DNA of 64,000 nucleotides from Bursaphelenchus xylophilus. Taxonomy: Eukaryota > Nematoda > Chromadorea > Rhabditida > Aphelenchoididae. The DNA lies in the NCBI GenBank assembly GCA_904066235.2, contig CAJFCV020000001.1, positions 11,837,291 through 11,901,290 of the forward strand. The letters run 5' to 3'. A program made the translations under genes and the position numbers. Under the pieces are notes generated by a model that was not told the origin of the DNA, made no database searches, and worked only from the letters and a program-made list of their open reading frames with translations. This document shows, piece after piece, positions 1-14,174 of this stretch (the first letter of the stretch is position 1; each line of letters begins with the position of its first letter).

Positions 1-1754
1 ACAACTTTTTTTGCGTAATTCTTGGATTAAACCGGAATTTTTATTATATTTTTGCCTATTTTTATATTGTACATGCACCACGCTTTTTGGTTACACTCAT
101 CTACTTCGACTTGCACCCTATCAACACATTTTTCGCCGTCTCTAGTTCATTTGGGGGCTACCCTCGTTCCCTGTCAGTCCTACTGTGCTTAAAAAATTGA
201 AATATCACAATACTCAGTGCATCAGAAAAATCGGAAAAATTATTCTCCGTAATAAAATTAATATTATATTATGTAACAATAATATAACTACAATCATCAT
301 TCTTCAAATATTAAACCTGCCCGCCCTTCCATAAAGATCATCATAATGGGACATTAAATCATTTTTCTACTACCACTACCAGTTTCCCGATGGTTTTGTC
401 ATCTTCACCATGATGACACTCTTTTTCCTGATTACCTTTCCACAGTTACCACATAAGTAATATTGCCTCAATGCTGTTTATCTTCTCACGTCAAAATCTT
501 TAAAACATCAGGACAGTATCGAACATTTTTGTCAATAATTTTTAAGGCATTATGTTTTTGATACCATATCTACGGGATTTTGGTCATGACAGAAGCTGTT
601 AAAACCCACGGTACAGTAAAAAATTGCATCTAGCAGTGTAGTTATTTGTTGTACAGCCCAGGAGAACCGTCACGACATCCCCTAGCCATCATGATTTTTT
701 TTTTGCAAAACTTATTGTACTCAAGGGGTGATGCTCTCAGTGGGGTCCAGAAAATCGAATTAAATTTTAGGGCTAGAATTCTGAAACTTTCCAGTATTTG
801 ACTCTAGTGTATCCCTCGTCTAACAGAATTAAAAAATTTTCACAATGTTGTGTTCTACAGTATTTATAGAGTACTGTAAAATGCCTACTTTTTGCGATTT
901 TTTCTTCCGTACACCCCTCACTCCGAACACCTATGCCAGAAATCAATGGGTAGATGTGGAAAATGCAAGTCAGGTTTGATAAATGCTAGTGACACTCAGA
1001 CCAGACCGGCTGTAACGGGTTTTTCGACGTAAAGTTGTTTTACACATCAATTTCCAAGTACTTTTTGGACCCTTCATTGGGGTCCAGAAAATGACCCTTC
1101 AAAATTCACCAAATTGCATGAAATTTTCAAGATATGCTGTTCTGATAGTCGTGTAACTAACAAAAATCAAACATCTTGAAAATCACCTCTAAGAAGCCAT
1201 ATATGACTCGCTAAAAAGCGCCTTAAAATTGCACATTTTCGAAAGCTCACGGCAAGTCAGAGTTTCGACATGGACGATGGGGAAACATTCAATACGACAG
1301 AAGAAGTGTGCAAGAATTCATTTTTACTCTTATTTTCTATCTTTCTGTTAGTCTTTGCTGTCTTTTACATGCAAACTTTTACCCTATAATTCCGGAATTT
1401 TTCACGACTCGGGCGCGAAGTGCGAAGGGCTCGGGCGCTTTTTTGTCGTTTTTTGTTCTATGTGGGCAAACCGTGACGTCAAGTCTTAATCAAATGGTGC
1501 TTAATGGGATCTATTCCCATTATCACTGTTATGGTTTACTTCTTGACTCGAATTTCGCGGCAGACTATCGATTTTTATATTATACTAGGTATCACATGTC
1601 TTTCTCTCCGGCCGAGCTTTTTAATTACGGGTTTCGTCAGGTAGAATAAGAAGTAAAAAAGCTGTTCGAACCGCTAATTCTAGTTTACATTTGCTTTTTA
1701 CCCTAGAATCGCTGAAGTTTTAAATTTTTTCAATTTAATTTTATCTTATTTTAG
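1..1754. other. AT-rich upstream spacer / outron, no supported gene
   Basis: I see no exon I can support here. The stretch holds two copies of the dispersed TATATTRYMSWWG motif (near 63-75 and 1576-1588) and a sequence of the TCATSATGACAC type near 406-418. A U-rich 3' splice site (TTATTTTAG) ends at 1754 with no convincing 5' splice site upstream, so it could be the spliced-leader acceptor of the ubr-1 transcript. That would give a 128-base 5' leader without any ATG. Confidence 0.5.
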
Positions 1755-1882
1755 GTTGGAGGAAGTTGCACATTGCTAAATTTGAAGCTAGCATTCATTT
1801 TCTTAGCTAGTCCTCCTCCTCGTTTATCAAGTTGTCACGAACAACCTCCGGCCAGTACAAGCGTCGCCGACGGGCGGCGAAT

Positions 1883-4800
1883 ATGGCACCGGAGGAGGTG
1901 CTGCAGGCCGCGAAAGCCGAGGATTGGAGTCGTGTCACTCAATTGTTGTACTCGACCTGGTCGAAAAATGTCTTGGAATGCTTCAAAGTCGATCCAGATG
2001 AACCGTGGGAGCGATTGGACGACGAGAAAAAGATCAGTAAGCTATTTTCTTGTTGTTTTACACTTTTAGGCCTACTGAAGAAAAGATTGATGTGTTGGAG
2101 GGCTTTCAAGTCATATAAAGTTTTAGAGTAGTGCTAGAAAGGTCGGAAAAGGTCACTTCTAGAAGAAGTACCTTTTTTGTTCTAATTTTGTTGCTCTACA
2201 AGCAATTCTTTGGTTTCCGCCCTATGACCTCATGGAGAATATAAGTTTTACCTATTTTTCGGTGTCTTGTTAGTAAAGAAGGTTTCATTCCGTTTTTGTA
2301 TGAGGTTTAAAACGTTTTGACGCTAGTTTTATCCCGTGGTATTTTCAGATGAGCTTCTACTTTATCCATTAGCATTAGCGTTGACGGGTGACACAAAGTG
2401 CCGAAAATCGAATGGAGAAGTGACACTGGATCATCTGGCCGAATCTTCCGGATTCAGGCCAACGAATTCGTTGATCACCAGAGGTCAAGTTTGCGGAAGG
2501 ATGTTCAAATTTGGAGAATTAACGTATTCTTGCAAGTAAGTCTATTATAGTTTGTCTTTTCAAAATTTTAGAGTTGAGACTTAACCTGTGTAATTTCAGG
2601 GAATGTGCCAATGACCCCACCTGTGTCCTTTGCTATGACTGTTTTAAAAATTCGGAGCACGTAAATCACAAGTATAAGATGCATCCGACCAACGGGAACG
2701 GTTACTGTGATTGTGGAGACTCGGAAGCATTTTTGAATGACCCAGTGTGCAAACTGCATTTGCCTTCGCAGGAAGAGAAGGCCAATTTGGACAAGTAAGT
2801 CAGTCTTTTTTAATATTTTTCCTTTCGGTTTTTAGGCAATTACCCAAGGATCTCCATACGCGAATTCACTCGTTGGTCTTGATATGCATCAAGTTTGTTG
2901 TGGACGTCCTCAATGGCGGATTGGACAATGAATCGTCATTCCCGACAGTCATTGAGTAAGAACCTTTATAAAGTTTATGTTATCCATCATGGATAATATA
3001 AATTTTGATCGAATTTTTTGGCCAACCCAATGTTTATTGCTTTGCAGTATGCGAGAAGTGGTCAATGACGATTTCCAGACGATTTTGTTTAACGATGAAA
3101 CGCATACCTATGAAAGTGTAAGATTTTTTGATGTTTTGTTGTTTGAAGTTTAGGTTAGCCTCAAAATTGATGACCAAGTCAATGTTTAATTGCAGGTAAT
3201 CAGAGCCCTGACCATGTCAGTGGCCTGCGACGATCATCAAGCCAAAAAATTGGCGGCCACTGTGGATAGGGAAGGCCGAACGGTTGTCTTCGCTGGATCT
3301 GAAGAACGATGTACAAGCGTTAAGGAGTCAGTCCAACGAAGAACACAGAAGGATTCGAACAGAAGAACTCAGAAATCGGGTCCTTTACTTGTCAAGGTGA
3401 TGCGGAGTTCGGTTATCGCATCTCAGTCGTGGGCGGTGCATCTGCTTCATTGGCTGACCGCGCAGGTCAAAAATTTCCGTAAGTATAAGGTTAATTGAAG
3501 GGCACAGGTTACTTTTCGGGTTGTAATTAAAGAGCATGAGGTTTAACTTGATGTTTTGGAATCATTGTATTTTAAATTTTGTGGTTGCTGCTTTATTTTG
3601 AAAGGTTTTATTATATTGCACATCAGAAAATTGATCTTCAATTTTCAAGCAGTTGTTTCGAAAAATGAAGAGAGATGTCGAGGGTCTTAGTATTCCAAAT
3701 TGAAGGCTATATGATGTAGATTTCTGTGGAGCTTTTGGAATTTGTTATCTTTCTTGTGTCCAAGGAGTTTTGGGGCATTATACTTGACCTTTCATAGCAC
3801 TTGATTGAATTTTTGAATGGTCGGTTTCTAAATAAATATTTGAGGTCCGAAACTGAAATTTGTTTTGATCAAGAGGAAATTCCTTGCAGATTTTTGTGGG
3901 AAAACAAATTTTGGATTGGTTCACCAGCTGTTGTGATATTCACTATATTGTACTAGGACTACACGAGACGAATTTCATTGCTCGAAAATTGTTTTTCGCT
4001 GTTCCAAAAAGGGCGGTTAGCCTGACGATTGAACTGGAAGTGATTTTGAGTTGAATTTTATTTTTACATCGTATTTTTACCTTAAAATTTCAGCTCCAAT
4101 CGGTACAATTATCGGGAATGTTCTTCTCCATGAATGCTCGAGGGATTGCCGAAATTCCCCGGATTTCTCCCGCGACAATGCCATTCCCACGATTGACTTT
4201 GACACGAACCTGATTTCGCCGACGTGTGGCCACAAGTCTCCATGTGTACGGTTGATGTTGATGGATCGACGGCTGTGGAAACACTCCCGAATCGCGATTC
4301 ATCAGATGTTCATGACTGCTTTGTTGATGGATTTCAAGCATAAGAAGAATTTCGGACGGCTTTTTATTCAGGTATTTGAATTTTGAAGGAGTTTTGTCTA
4401 TATTTTAGGTAATTTTGAGGTGAAAATTTGATTTTTTTGATGGTTGAGGGGTATAATGAGGGAATGTCAATTGAATTTGAGTGTTTTCAGTACTTTTCTG
4501 ACATCTATAATGACTACGTAGACGATGACCACGAGTACAAGTTCAGTATCGTCGCCATGACCGTCCAAGTCTTCACCATCCCCACCATTGCCAGGTATCT
4601 GATAAAAGAGGAGGATGCGCTCAGTATAATCATCGAATACCAATGCAATTTCCTCCAACAATACGTCAAGAGCTCCCACAGAGGGCTGCCGGTCCTAGAC
4701 TTTACCAACAACACCACGCCGACCGTCCTGGACCGGGCTCTGATAGCCATGTCGGATGTGGCATATCTCCTCTCCTCGGTCCCCAAACCCGAAGACTGGG

Positions 4801-7800
4801 ACCAGGAAATGCGCGAGGCCTTCCTCAGAGGCACCACCGCTTTCATGAAGTTCATTCGAGACTTCCAACACATGGATGAAGTGAAAAGACAGTACAGTGA
4901 ACATCAGGCCACTGATGCCGAGTGGGAAACGGCCTTTACTGCCTGGTACAGAGTTCAGGAAGCCCTCCATGATATGATAAAATGGAGCTTGGTGAATGTG
5001 AGGGAGTTTGGAAGGGGTTTGGGGAAATTTGAGCGAGTTGGGTGGGGTAAGGGAGGATTTTTTTGGGAAATTCGGGGGAAATTTTGGAGTTTTTTTAATT
5101 TTTGGATTTTTGGCTATTTAAAAGCCATTTTTCCAATTTCAGGAGGAAGTCCACATCAACGTCCTGACCCGCTGCATCCAAGAGATCCTCCACCAAGCGG
5201 ACAAGATGGCCGAATTCCAAGAGAAACGCCGCCTCGTCAAAGTCAACGACCTCGAAGCAGTCTCCATCGAATTTGACGTCTCAAAAGAACCCATTTCCAT
5301 CTGGCAACCACTCTGGAGATACTGCGCGGCACTGTTCACCGCACCCCCGGAGATTATGAAGAATATTGTGTGTGAGGACGACCCAAATCATCCAGATTTT
5401 AATCTACCAAAGATCACGGATGAGGTGGGACAAATCAAGTGGAAACCGCATGAAAAGCCATCCAGAAGATCGTTGAAAGGGCTCAGAACTATCTTAATGG
5501 AGATGCCTTTGAGGTGAACTGGGAGTTTTGAGAGGTTTTGTGGAGTTTTGGGGGATATCCCTGATTTTCAGGGAAGTCGTGGCGGGACCTGAAATAATAT
5601 TGACATTGTGAAAATTGAAGTTTTAGAGCTGGAATAGTTGATAATTGAAGGGCTGAAAGTATGGGTGACCCAGTTTAGTCAAATCTTTTCTTCTTTTACT
5701 GTTTAGAAGGTTTTCAAGTTTTCGTTGTGGGACCCGATTTTTTTTTAATTTGATCTTTTTTGAAAATTACCGTAATTAAATTTAAGATGCATTGTCCTCC
5801 GAGCCCAAGTGAATGCTCAACTCTGGCGGCGCAACGGGTTCTCCCTGGCAAACCAAATTCACTCCTATATGCAGCAGATGTATAGATGCGAGATGTTTGA
5901 TCGGGACGTTCTTATGCTTCAGGTTTGTCCATTATTTAATTTTTTGATTGTATTCTTTCATTTTCAGGCTATGGCCGCTGTCACAGACCCGAACAAGTTC
6001 CTCATCCGGATGCTGGACAGGTTTTCGTTGATTCGATTCGCGACGTTTGGATTTGAAGACATGGGGTTAAGCCAGTCCTTGGAAAACACTCCGTCTACGC
6101 CGACTGCTTCGTTTGATGACTTGTCGAAGATTACGGTAACTCTTGCTGAAGAGTTCTTCCAGATTTTGATCTATATTGTCATGGAGAGATATCAAAATGG
6201 GGTTGGACAGGTAAATTTTGATTTTTGTGGAGGTGATGTCTAAAATAAGGTCGTAAATAGATAGTAGATGAAAGACAGTGCTTGATATGAATTGTATAGT
6301 GAGAATTAGGGCTTGTGTTGGATTTAGAAGTTGTTTGGTGTGTTTATGACCAACACGGAAAATGTAATGACTGGATATATCTGATATCTAAAGTAAGGTC
6401 GAGGTTGGGGAAGGAATGATAAATTTTGGCTGAAATGGATTTCGGCAGCAGTATTGAGATGTGCTGTAAGATTTATGTATTGATTGGTGTGTTTTAGAAC
6501 GTAAAGAAAGTCTTGAGAGTGATTTATTTTTGATACCTAAAGTAAGGTCAGAAATTGACATTTTTTGGACGAGTTGATTTGGAAATTTCAGTAAATGAAT
6601 GACGGATGTTATTGGATAAGAAATATATTTAAAATTGAGTATTGAAAAATTGTGGGATCTCGGGTTAGCAGATGTCTAAAATAAGGTCGAAAGTTGAAAT
6701 GTTTTGAATAATCGAGACTGAAATAAAAATTAAAATATGGAGATCGCTTTTAACTCTCATTTGACATGTTTTAGGCGAGCACGGAGGAAGCCCTGAAGCG
6801 CGAAGTGATCCATTTGTTGTCCATGGGACCCTGCCCATTCAGCCATGTTGAGCGATTCATCGTGGGTAACGAGAACTACAGAAAACTCTCATTGGACGAG
6901 ATAATCCGAGAGGTGGGCGACTTCAAGCGACCCGGCCAATCCACCGGCGTTTTCGCCCTCAAACCCCATCTCCGACCCCAATACAACGCCTTCTTTTGGC
7001 ATTATTCGAGGGTTAACATCAGCCAAGCCGAACAACAACAGAAGAAGGACCGAGTGCAGGAGAGCAGAGAGGTCAAGGCATGCCCACCACCGGTCTGTCC
7101 CAAGTTTGAACCGTTTTATCAGCCAATTACGAGGCTGTTGGAGTGCAGGTAAGGAGAAGAGGAAGGTGGAAATTTGGGGGAGATTTTTTTTGTTTTAATG
7201 AGTGGGAAGGGTAAAATACGAGGTGGAGTTTTACTGTGTAATATTTTGACTGATTTTTTTGGAGAAAAATAGGGGAAAATGGAAAATTAAGAGAAGATTT
7301 TTTGAGGTGAACTGAGAAAAGCTAAGATTTCGATGAGGAAATGAATGGAATAAGGTGTGATTGGAAGAGCTAAGTAGCATTACTTGGCTGAAAATTCTTA
7401 TTGGTTCAATTTTAAATTAAAAATTTTGGAATTTTGTCGGGAAATCGTGGCTTTTGACAGAATTGAAGTTTGCCAAAATTTTTGCACAGTGGCGGACCTG
7501 ATCCAGTTGCAAAAAACGTGCCATTTTGCATCCGAGAAATATCAAAAATGCAGCAAAATACCTCCCTCTTCAAGTGAAAAAAACTCCAATTTCAAAAGTG
7601 CGCCCGCTTTTTTTGAAAAACGGAGTTTTTTCACTTGGAGAGCGAGGTATTTTGCTGCATTTTTGATACTTTCCGGATGCAAAATGGTATGTTTTGGCCT
7701 TTGGATCAGGTCCGCCACTGCGCAAAAATTTTGGCAAGATACAATTCTGCCAAAAGTCAGGATTAAAATTCCAAAATTCTACTTTTAAAGCAGCCAAGAA

Positions 7801-10800
7801 GAATTTTCAACTGAGAAATGCTACTTAACTCTTCCATTCACACCTTATTCCAACCATTTCCTCATCAAAATCTTACCTTTTCTCAGTTTCATCTCAAAAA
7901 ATCCCCATTTTTCTCCAAAAAAATCAGTCAAAAATATTGTACAGTAAAACTCAAAAAAAAAACCGCCACCATAAGAGCCACTATGTCGATTCCTGATTGA
8001 AATCTCATGATTTGCCTTCCAGGCTGATGTCCCAACTCCTCCGCGTCACCTTCGAGCGCTACGCGAAGCAATCCCGCTTCTCCAGCGACAGCCTCATGCA
8101 CCGCGCCCTCTACTTGTGTGGCGCCGCGATCAGCGAACAACTCCTCAACGAAGCCGAACGCCAAGAAGCCCATTCCCAGCAGCGCTCGGCCCCCGAGAAA
8201 TTCAAGTTCATGGAGAATGCGGAGGCGCAAAACTTGCTGGACCATCTGAAGAAGTGCCAAGCTCGCGCCGAAAAAGACGGATACGGCGATCTGTGGTGGT
8301 GGACCAAGACCAAATACGAACAGGCCCTCAAGGCGTGGAAGGGAGAACAGGAGGAAGAGAAGGCGGTCGAGAAAACGCAAGAAAAATCGGAGGATTCCGA
8401 GGATAAAGCCGCAAAAAGGGCCAAAATCGCGAAAGCGAAGAGAGATCAGGTAAAAAGAGGAGACGGGAGAGATTTGTATAGTGATTTTTTGACGGAAAAT
8501 TTGTTGAAGTTACAGTAGATGCATAGTTTTGGGAGGAATCATTGAAATTTGAGATATTTTGGGATTTCAAAAAAAAAAAAAACTTGGAAATTTAAAAAAA
8601 AATAAATTTTAATTTTTTTGGGTTGTTGTTTTTAACTGTAATTAGATGAAAAATGCCTTTTTTCAGGCTTTGGAACGCATGAAAAAACTCCAGAACAACT
8701 TCCGAAATCAGCACAAAGACTTTTTCACGGAAGAAACGGATCGCCCATCCTCGTCAAAGGTCCCCGAAGTCCAAGACGAAGTCATGGAAGTAGACCCTCA
8801 AAGAAGTCTGGAGATTGAGGATGAACCCGAGGTCGGAATTCTACCTCCCGACGCCGGATTCCCCATCTGTTTGGGCCCGAATCGACTTCATGCACAACAG
8901 AAAGCCCAACGAAGAATCACGTGTATCCTCTGTCAGGAAGACGAAGTCCTATCATTTGAGACGGGAATTGTGTGCGCAGCCTACATTGAGAGCAGCAGAC
9001 TCTTCGCGCAGACCAAGGTGGAGGTAAGCAGATTTTGTGATATTGTAGTAGGGAAAGGTGAAATTTGAGGGAAAATAGTGTTGAGGGTTGTTTTTAAGAG
9101 TGGGAGAAGGTGGTTTGAAATGCCCAGAAGCTTGGTTAAAATTTGAGAAATTGAAGTGATCGTTGAAAAGATTTTTATAGAAATTTTGGGTCCCACCACG
9201 AAAACCCTGATGGTCAGGGAAAGGCTCTATTTAGTTATAGAATGGTTCCTAAAGAGTCGGCTGGGCTTGATAGGACGTTCTATAGGGGTTTAAATAGTTT
9301 TAATTAAGTTACAGTAATCCTTTTTGGGTCCCACCACGAAAACCCTTATTTCCAAGGAGCCCCCTTGAAATGCTGTAAAAATCAAAATATGTTTGAGTCA
9401 TAATAATTACTTGCAGAGCGATGTAAATAGAACCGAAGACTACCGCCATTATGCCCCATCTGACCTGTATTTTGGGAACAATATCTCGACCTGCGCCCAC
9501 ACCATGCATTTCTCGTGCCACATGTCCTTGATGAGCGTGATGAAAGCCAATGATCGGCAAAGAAACCGCGCTCAAGCCATGTCACCGCGTATTTTGGATA
9601 CGGAAAGAAATGAATACAATTGCCCGTTATGTAAACGGTTGTGCAACTGCGCAATGCCATTATTGCCAACTTTGGAGCAGTTGAAAGGAGTGGTACCGTA
9701 AGTTCAATAGTTTTTAGAGTCGGTAGAGGGGCCAAGAAAATTTATTTAGAGGAGGTTTAAAAAGATTTGGAGTGGTTTTTTTTTGATTTTTTGGGAATTG
9801 GGTCCCGCCACGAAAATTTGTTTTATCAAATTTTAGCCGAAAATTGACTGAAGATGACTGCAGGTTTTTGATAGTAGTGCGGTGGAAATTAAGAGAGGCG
9901 TATTTTACAAAAATAATTTTTGAAGATTGTGATGAAATTCAACTTTTTAGTCAAGTACAATATTAATGTTAAATTAATAGATTTTTTGGAGTTGGATGTA
10001 ATAAATGAGTTTTTTAGGTTCTCCGAGAACCGAAAGAATCCCCAAGAAGAATTCGCGGATTGGGTTCAACGAATGAGAGACCTGTGTTCACAAAAAGTGT
10101 ACTCGGCCAATAATGGAGACAACCCGGTCAAGGCGCATTCAAGAAAACGGTAAGGCGATTTGTGTGGAGGTAATGGTTATAGAGGATGTATAGAGCCGTG
10201 TACTACACATTGAGATAAATCTGGAGACTTTTTGCATATTTTTTGAACAATTTTTATATTGTAGTAGGCGGACGTATAATTTTTTGCGAAAGCGTTCTTT
10301 AATCTTATGAATTGAAGGAGAAATTTTTTGTCATGGATAGTACAGACGTTGGTAGTGAATTTTCATTGCAAATTACCCGTTTTCAGATCCCACTCGGAGC
10401 GCTCGCTTGCCGAATTCAAAAAGGATCAGGCCAAAGAAGGCTCCAGCAGCTCGTCCTGTGTCCCATTCTCGATCAGCTCACTCAACAGCTCGTTGTCCGC
10501 ATCCTCGGAGAATGCGAGTGTCTCCTCCAGAAACCTGTCCACTTCAACGTCAACCGTTGACACACTCGGTGCTTCGTTAATTTCAACCGACTCGCTGAGC
10601 ATGTTCCTCCATGAGACGTTAGACACAATCAAGGGATTCCTCGGCAAAACGGATGCGAAAAAGCTGTAAGGAATATTCAAGCGTGGTTTATGGTTGATTT
10701 TGAAAAATGTCTGGGCGCAGCTCGCGAAAATTGAGTTTAAGGGATTGGCGAGCTGCGCCCGAGCTTGGTCCGAAATTGCGGATTTTTAAAGCATTTTCGG

Positions 10801-13800
10801 TGTTTATAAGTATGATATAGAGCCGTTATAAAAGTTATTTTCGAATATAAGCTATATTTCTGCTTGGCAGGCTGCGCCCGAGCTTATTTTTAAATTTTGA
10901 GATTTTGAATATTTTGGTTATTGCAATTGAATAAGTAGCTGCATTACTGTATAAATACTATATTTTTTTAATTCCAGACAAAACTGCGGCTCCGCCTGGC
11001 GCACTTTGTCCCCCTTCTTCGCCTCCCTCCAAGATCGTCACACCAAATTGCCGGTCGGCATGCCCCCGCCGCCTCAGGACTCGGACGACATTGTGGACCT
11101 GATCACCGTCTACACGACCACCGGATACGTCCTCAGAGCAATTTGTGCCGTCCTCAAAACCGAGAAGAAACCCCTGTTTGGAGCCTTGAATACCCGCCAG
11201 TTGGACTCGATCAATGGAATGGTCCGGCTTTGCGCCGTCTCGGCCTTTACGGTAAAACCAATCGCCCTGAGACTGCTGATGTCGCGACTACTGTCCCCAT
11301 TCTTGCTCCCATTGAGTGCGAGCCGGCCCGTCCCGGCTTACTTGTACACCGCCAGGACCTTGAATAATATCGTCGAGATCAGAAAACAATTGAATAATTT
11401 GGTGAGTGAAGAAAGAATTGGCGAAGTAGAGGAATTTTAGTGGGTGTAAAATTAAATTTGAAGGAATTTTGGGATGATCTGATAAGTTTAAAGATCAAAA
11501 AAATTTTTTTTTTTTTTTTTGATTTCTAGTGTAAGATAATTTTTTGGTTGAAATTTGAAAATTTTTCATCGAAAGCTGAGTTTCCTGCCAAATTGATCCT
11601 CAATATTGATGAATCACACCCTTCAGATCCGCAGCCACCCCCTCCGCTGGCACCACGACGTGGAGAAACGCCGCTCCGACCAGCCCGAATCCCAATCCTC
11701 GACGGCGCCCGCCTCGCCCGGCCCCTCCACCAGTCACTCGGTGTTCGAGCCCGAGTCCACAACCCCTCCGTACACGGTCACCGAGGCCATCCAGAACCCG
11801 TTCGTCGACATCAACATCCTCAACGTCGACATGGTCAGCATGGCCATCGAACTGGCCATGCTGAGCGGCTGGTCGGTCATAAAAGGCGGCAAACAGTTCC
11901 TGCACAACATCGGAAAGGTGGACGAAGGCCCCACCAGAGTGCCGGACGGCTCCGTGGACGAACACCACTCGGTCCAACTCTGTCTTTTGGCCCACATTTT
12001 CCAAGCCATTGTGTGTTTCGCGGACGCCGAGCCCCGAAATTCCGCCTCCAGCCACTCGATCAGCGATGAGGTTGAGAGAATCCGAATCGAAGAGGAGGCC
12101 AACCAAGACCAGAGCCTTGAAAATGCGGCCGAAGAAGCGGCGGCCGCCGAAAGTGGACCTGAAATCGAAGAGAGATTGGACACCTTGTTGAACATGATGA
12201 AGATTGAGAAAACCCCCGAAATCGACCTGTCAAAGCTGCGAAGGAATTTGAAAAAGTGCATCGTGGAATTCCTCAGACCGCTGGCTGTGTTTTACAATGC
12301 TTTGACTTTGGTCCCACCACCGGATGTACTGAAATATGCATCATTGGATGAGTTCGAACCATTGTGCAGATACTTGGACATGCCGGTGGGACTGAAGGAA
12401 ATTTTGAGTGGAGAACATGTTGAAAGACTGTTTGAATTGTGAGTTGGAATTTGAAGAGGATTTGGGGTATCAGTCTGTCTGGAAAATAACGGCGGATCGT
12501 CGCAGCAAAGTGTCTCGCCTCGCCGCTATCGCGCACCAAATCCCAAGCCGCGGCTTGCAGTCGCAAAGCGATGATGAGCGACTCCGAGGCGCGACGATCC
12601 GCCGTTTTTTTCCCGACAGACCGATATTTGGGGATGTTTTTTATCAGGTTTTGGGGAGTTGATTATATTATCCATGGGGCTTGGGAAATTTTTGGAAATT
12701 TTGATGGTTTTTTGATGGGAATGGGTGAAACTAGGTGATAGTGGTGTGAGAAGGATAGTAGAGAGTTGTATTTCTAATTTGAAGAGGATTTGGAGATGTT
12801 TTAGCAGGATCTGGGGGTTGATTATGTTATCCATGGGGTTTTTGGGAAATTTTTTAAAATTTTGAGGGTTTTTTGATGTGAATGGGTGAGATTCGATGGA
12901 TAGTGGTGTGAGAAGGATAGCAGAGAGTTGTATTTGAAATTTGGAAGGTCTATTTTGGTCGGAAATTGATTGTTTTGAGATTTTTTGCGGAAAATTTTGG
13001 ATTTTGATGGAAATTGATGTATTTTTTGCGAAATTTTTTTGAGCAGTAACTTTTCGATGGTGTTTGAGTTCCTAGAGGTGTGAAAAATATTTTCCAGATG
13101 GTCCTCCTACATCCGCCTGCCTCAGGCCCTCACAAAAGTCCGCCGTCCATTGGCTCCGCGCACCCTGGTCGAATTGCCCCACGATTACACGGATCTTGTC
13201 AATATGGCCGCGCAATACCGATGTCCCAGCGTGAAAACCGATTCAATGTGCGGAGCTGTAGTCACCATGTGTTTGGTCTGCGGAGAACTCCTGTGCTCTC
13301 AGTCGTATTGTTGCCAACGCTCCATTAAAGCGGAACACGTCGGGTCCTGCACCTACCATATGTACTACTGCAGTGGGAAGACGGGTATTTTCTTGAGGAT
13401 CCGGGAGTGTCAAGTGATCTTCTTGACGTCTTCGAAGCGTGGATGCATCAAGTCCGCGCCGTATGTGGATCAATTTGGAGAACCGGACTGGGGCTTCAGG
13501 TAAGGAGAAAATTGGAAGTTTGGAGGGGTTACTGTTGAAGAAGAAGGATGAAAGTTCTAGAAAATGAAGAAGAGATCATGATGAATGTTCTGAAAGGGGA
13601 GGATCCTGTAGGGAAAGTTTGGAAAATTTATTTTGGACTGGATAGTCAAGTATAATATAAGGTGAAAAAAGGCGAAATTTGATTGAAATTTTGGAATAGA
13701 AAGAGAGGAATGAGTGAAATAGGTCTTCAGGGGCTCTGTGGATATAATTTCCAAGAAATAATCACAGTAATTTGAATCCAAATACACGAATTTTGGCAAA

Positions 13801-14174
13801 GACACCTAGTATAAGGTAATGCCGAGAAGTGCAATTTTATGCGTAAAAATAATGGAAAAAAGTTGACATAGGTAAAATACGTTCTACAGTCTTCCTGCTT
13901 GACATGGCAGAAGCATAATATTGGCATTGAAGACGATCCAGGAAAGCTGGTCTAGTGTAATATAATTTTTGGTCAAAATTGTTGAATAATCTAGTGAATG
14001 TTGCAGAAAACTTAATAAAATGAAACTTTCAGACGCGGAAACCCGCTGTTCCTGAGCACCGAGCTGTACAAACGCCTGCAACGCCTCTGGCTTCATCAGG
14101 AAGTGGCGGAAGAAGTGATCAATCAGTACGAAATCAACATCCGCAACAGTGCCCTAGACTGGAACCACTTCTAA
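1883..14174 (+). CDS. ubr-1: E3 ubiquitin ligase UBR1 (N-recognin), 21 exons
   Basis: Ubiquitin ligase of the Arg/N-degron pathway, which binds proteins with destabilising N-termini. My 21-exon model (1883-2036, 2349-2535, 2600-2794, 2836-2955, 3048-3117, 3196-3478, 4094-4371, 4491-4997, 5143-5513, 5787-5922, 5968-6210, 6775-7148, 8023-8449, 8667-9023, 9417-9697, 10018-10149, 10387-10665, 10978-11401, 11627-12438, 13098-13499, 14033-14174) keeps frame throughout and gives about 2,057 residues, a little longer than animal UBR1. The UBR box starts near residue 99 (CGRMFKFGELTYSC, then CANDPTCVLCYDCF and YCDCGD). A RING follows at about 1200-1320 (CILCQEDE, CAHTMHFSCH, CPLCKRLC), and the C-terminus is the conserved UBR1 cap rich in Cys. 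The start is the first ATG after the putative trans-splice site at 1754. Several introns carry repeats: the 7149-8022 intron is largely one palindrome, and the 12439-13097 intron carries a MITE. Confidence 0.96.
7222..7970. repeat. Long palindrome P1 with shared core, in a ubr-1 intron
   Basis: The 874-base intron 7149-8022 is mostly one inverted repeat. The core at about 7487-7727 starts with CAGTGGCGGACCTG, contains TTTTGCATCCG, and ends with the complementary CAGGTCCGCCACTG. The outer arms (about 7222-7486 and 7728-7970) are also complementary, for example AGTTTTACTGT on the left against ACAGTAAAACT on the right, and GGAATAAGGTGTGA against TCACACCTTATTCC. These outer arms do not resemble those of the other palindromes in the window. 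The pre-mRNA intron could fold into a hairpin of several hundred base pairs. Confidence 0.85.
12449..12945. repeat. Direct tandem duplication inside a ubr-1 intron
   Basis: Two similar units follow each other: 12449 to about 12775 and 12776 to about 12945. Both contain GAAGAGGATTTGG, a TATCCATGGGG motif, GGGTGA and GTGGTGTGAGAAGGATAG in the same order. The first unit is longer only because the 159-bp element at 12468-12626 sits inside it. Without the element, the units are about 160 and 166 bases. Confidence 0.8.
12468..12626. mobile_element. 159-bp MITE with long terminal inverted repeats and 7-bp target duplication
   Basis: The element begins TATCAGTCTGTC and ends GACAGACCGATA. The terminal repeats match over about 36 bases with few differences and include ACGGCGGATCGTCGC. 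It is flanked on both sides by TTTGGGG (12461-12467 and 12627-12633), which I read as a 7-bp target-site duplication. It has no coding capacity and is much more GC-rich than its surroundings. The neighbouring tandem unit at 12776 shows the same sequence without the insertion, giving a near-intact empty site. The superfamily cannot be assigned from this alone. Confidence 0.85.

Noticed and set aside
1270..1389. Short frame MDDGETFNTTEEVCKNSF with a hydrophobic end, 39 codons
   Set aside because: No splice partner, no upstream signal and no family; too short to support as a gene.
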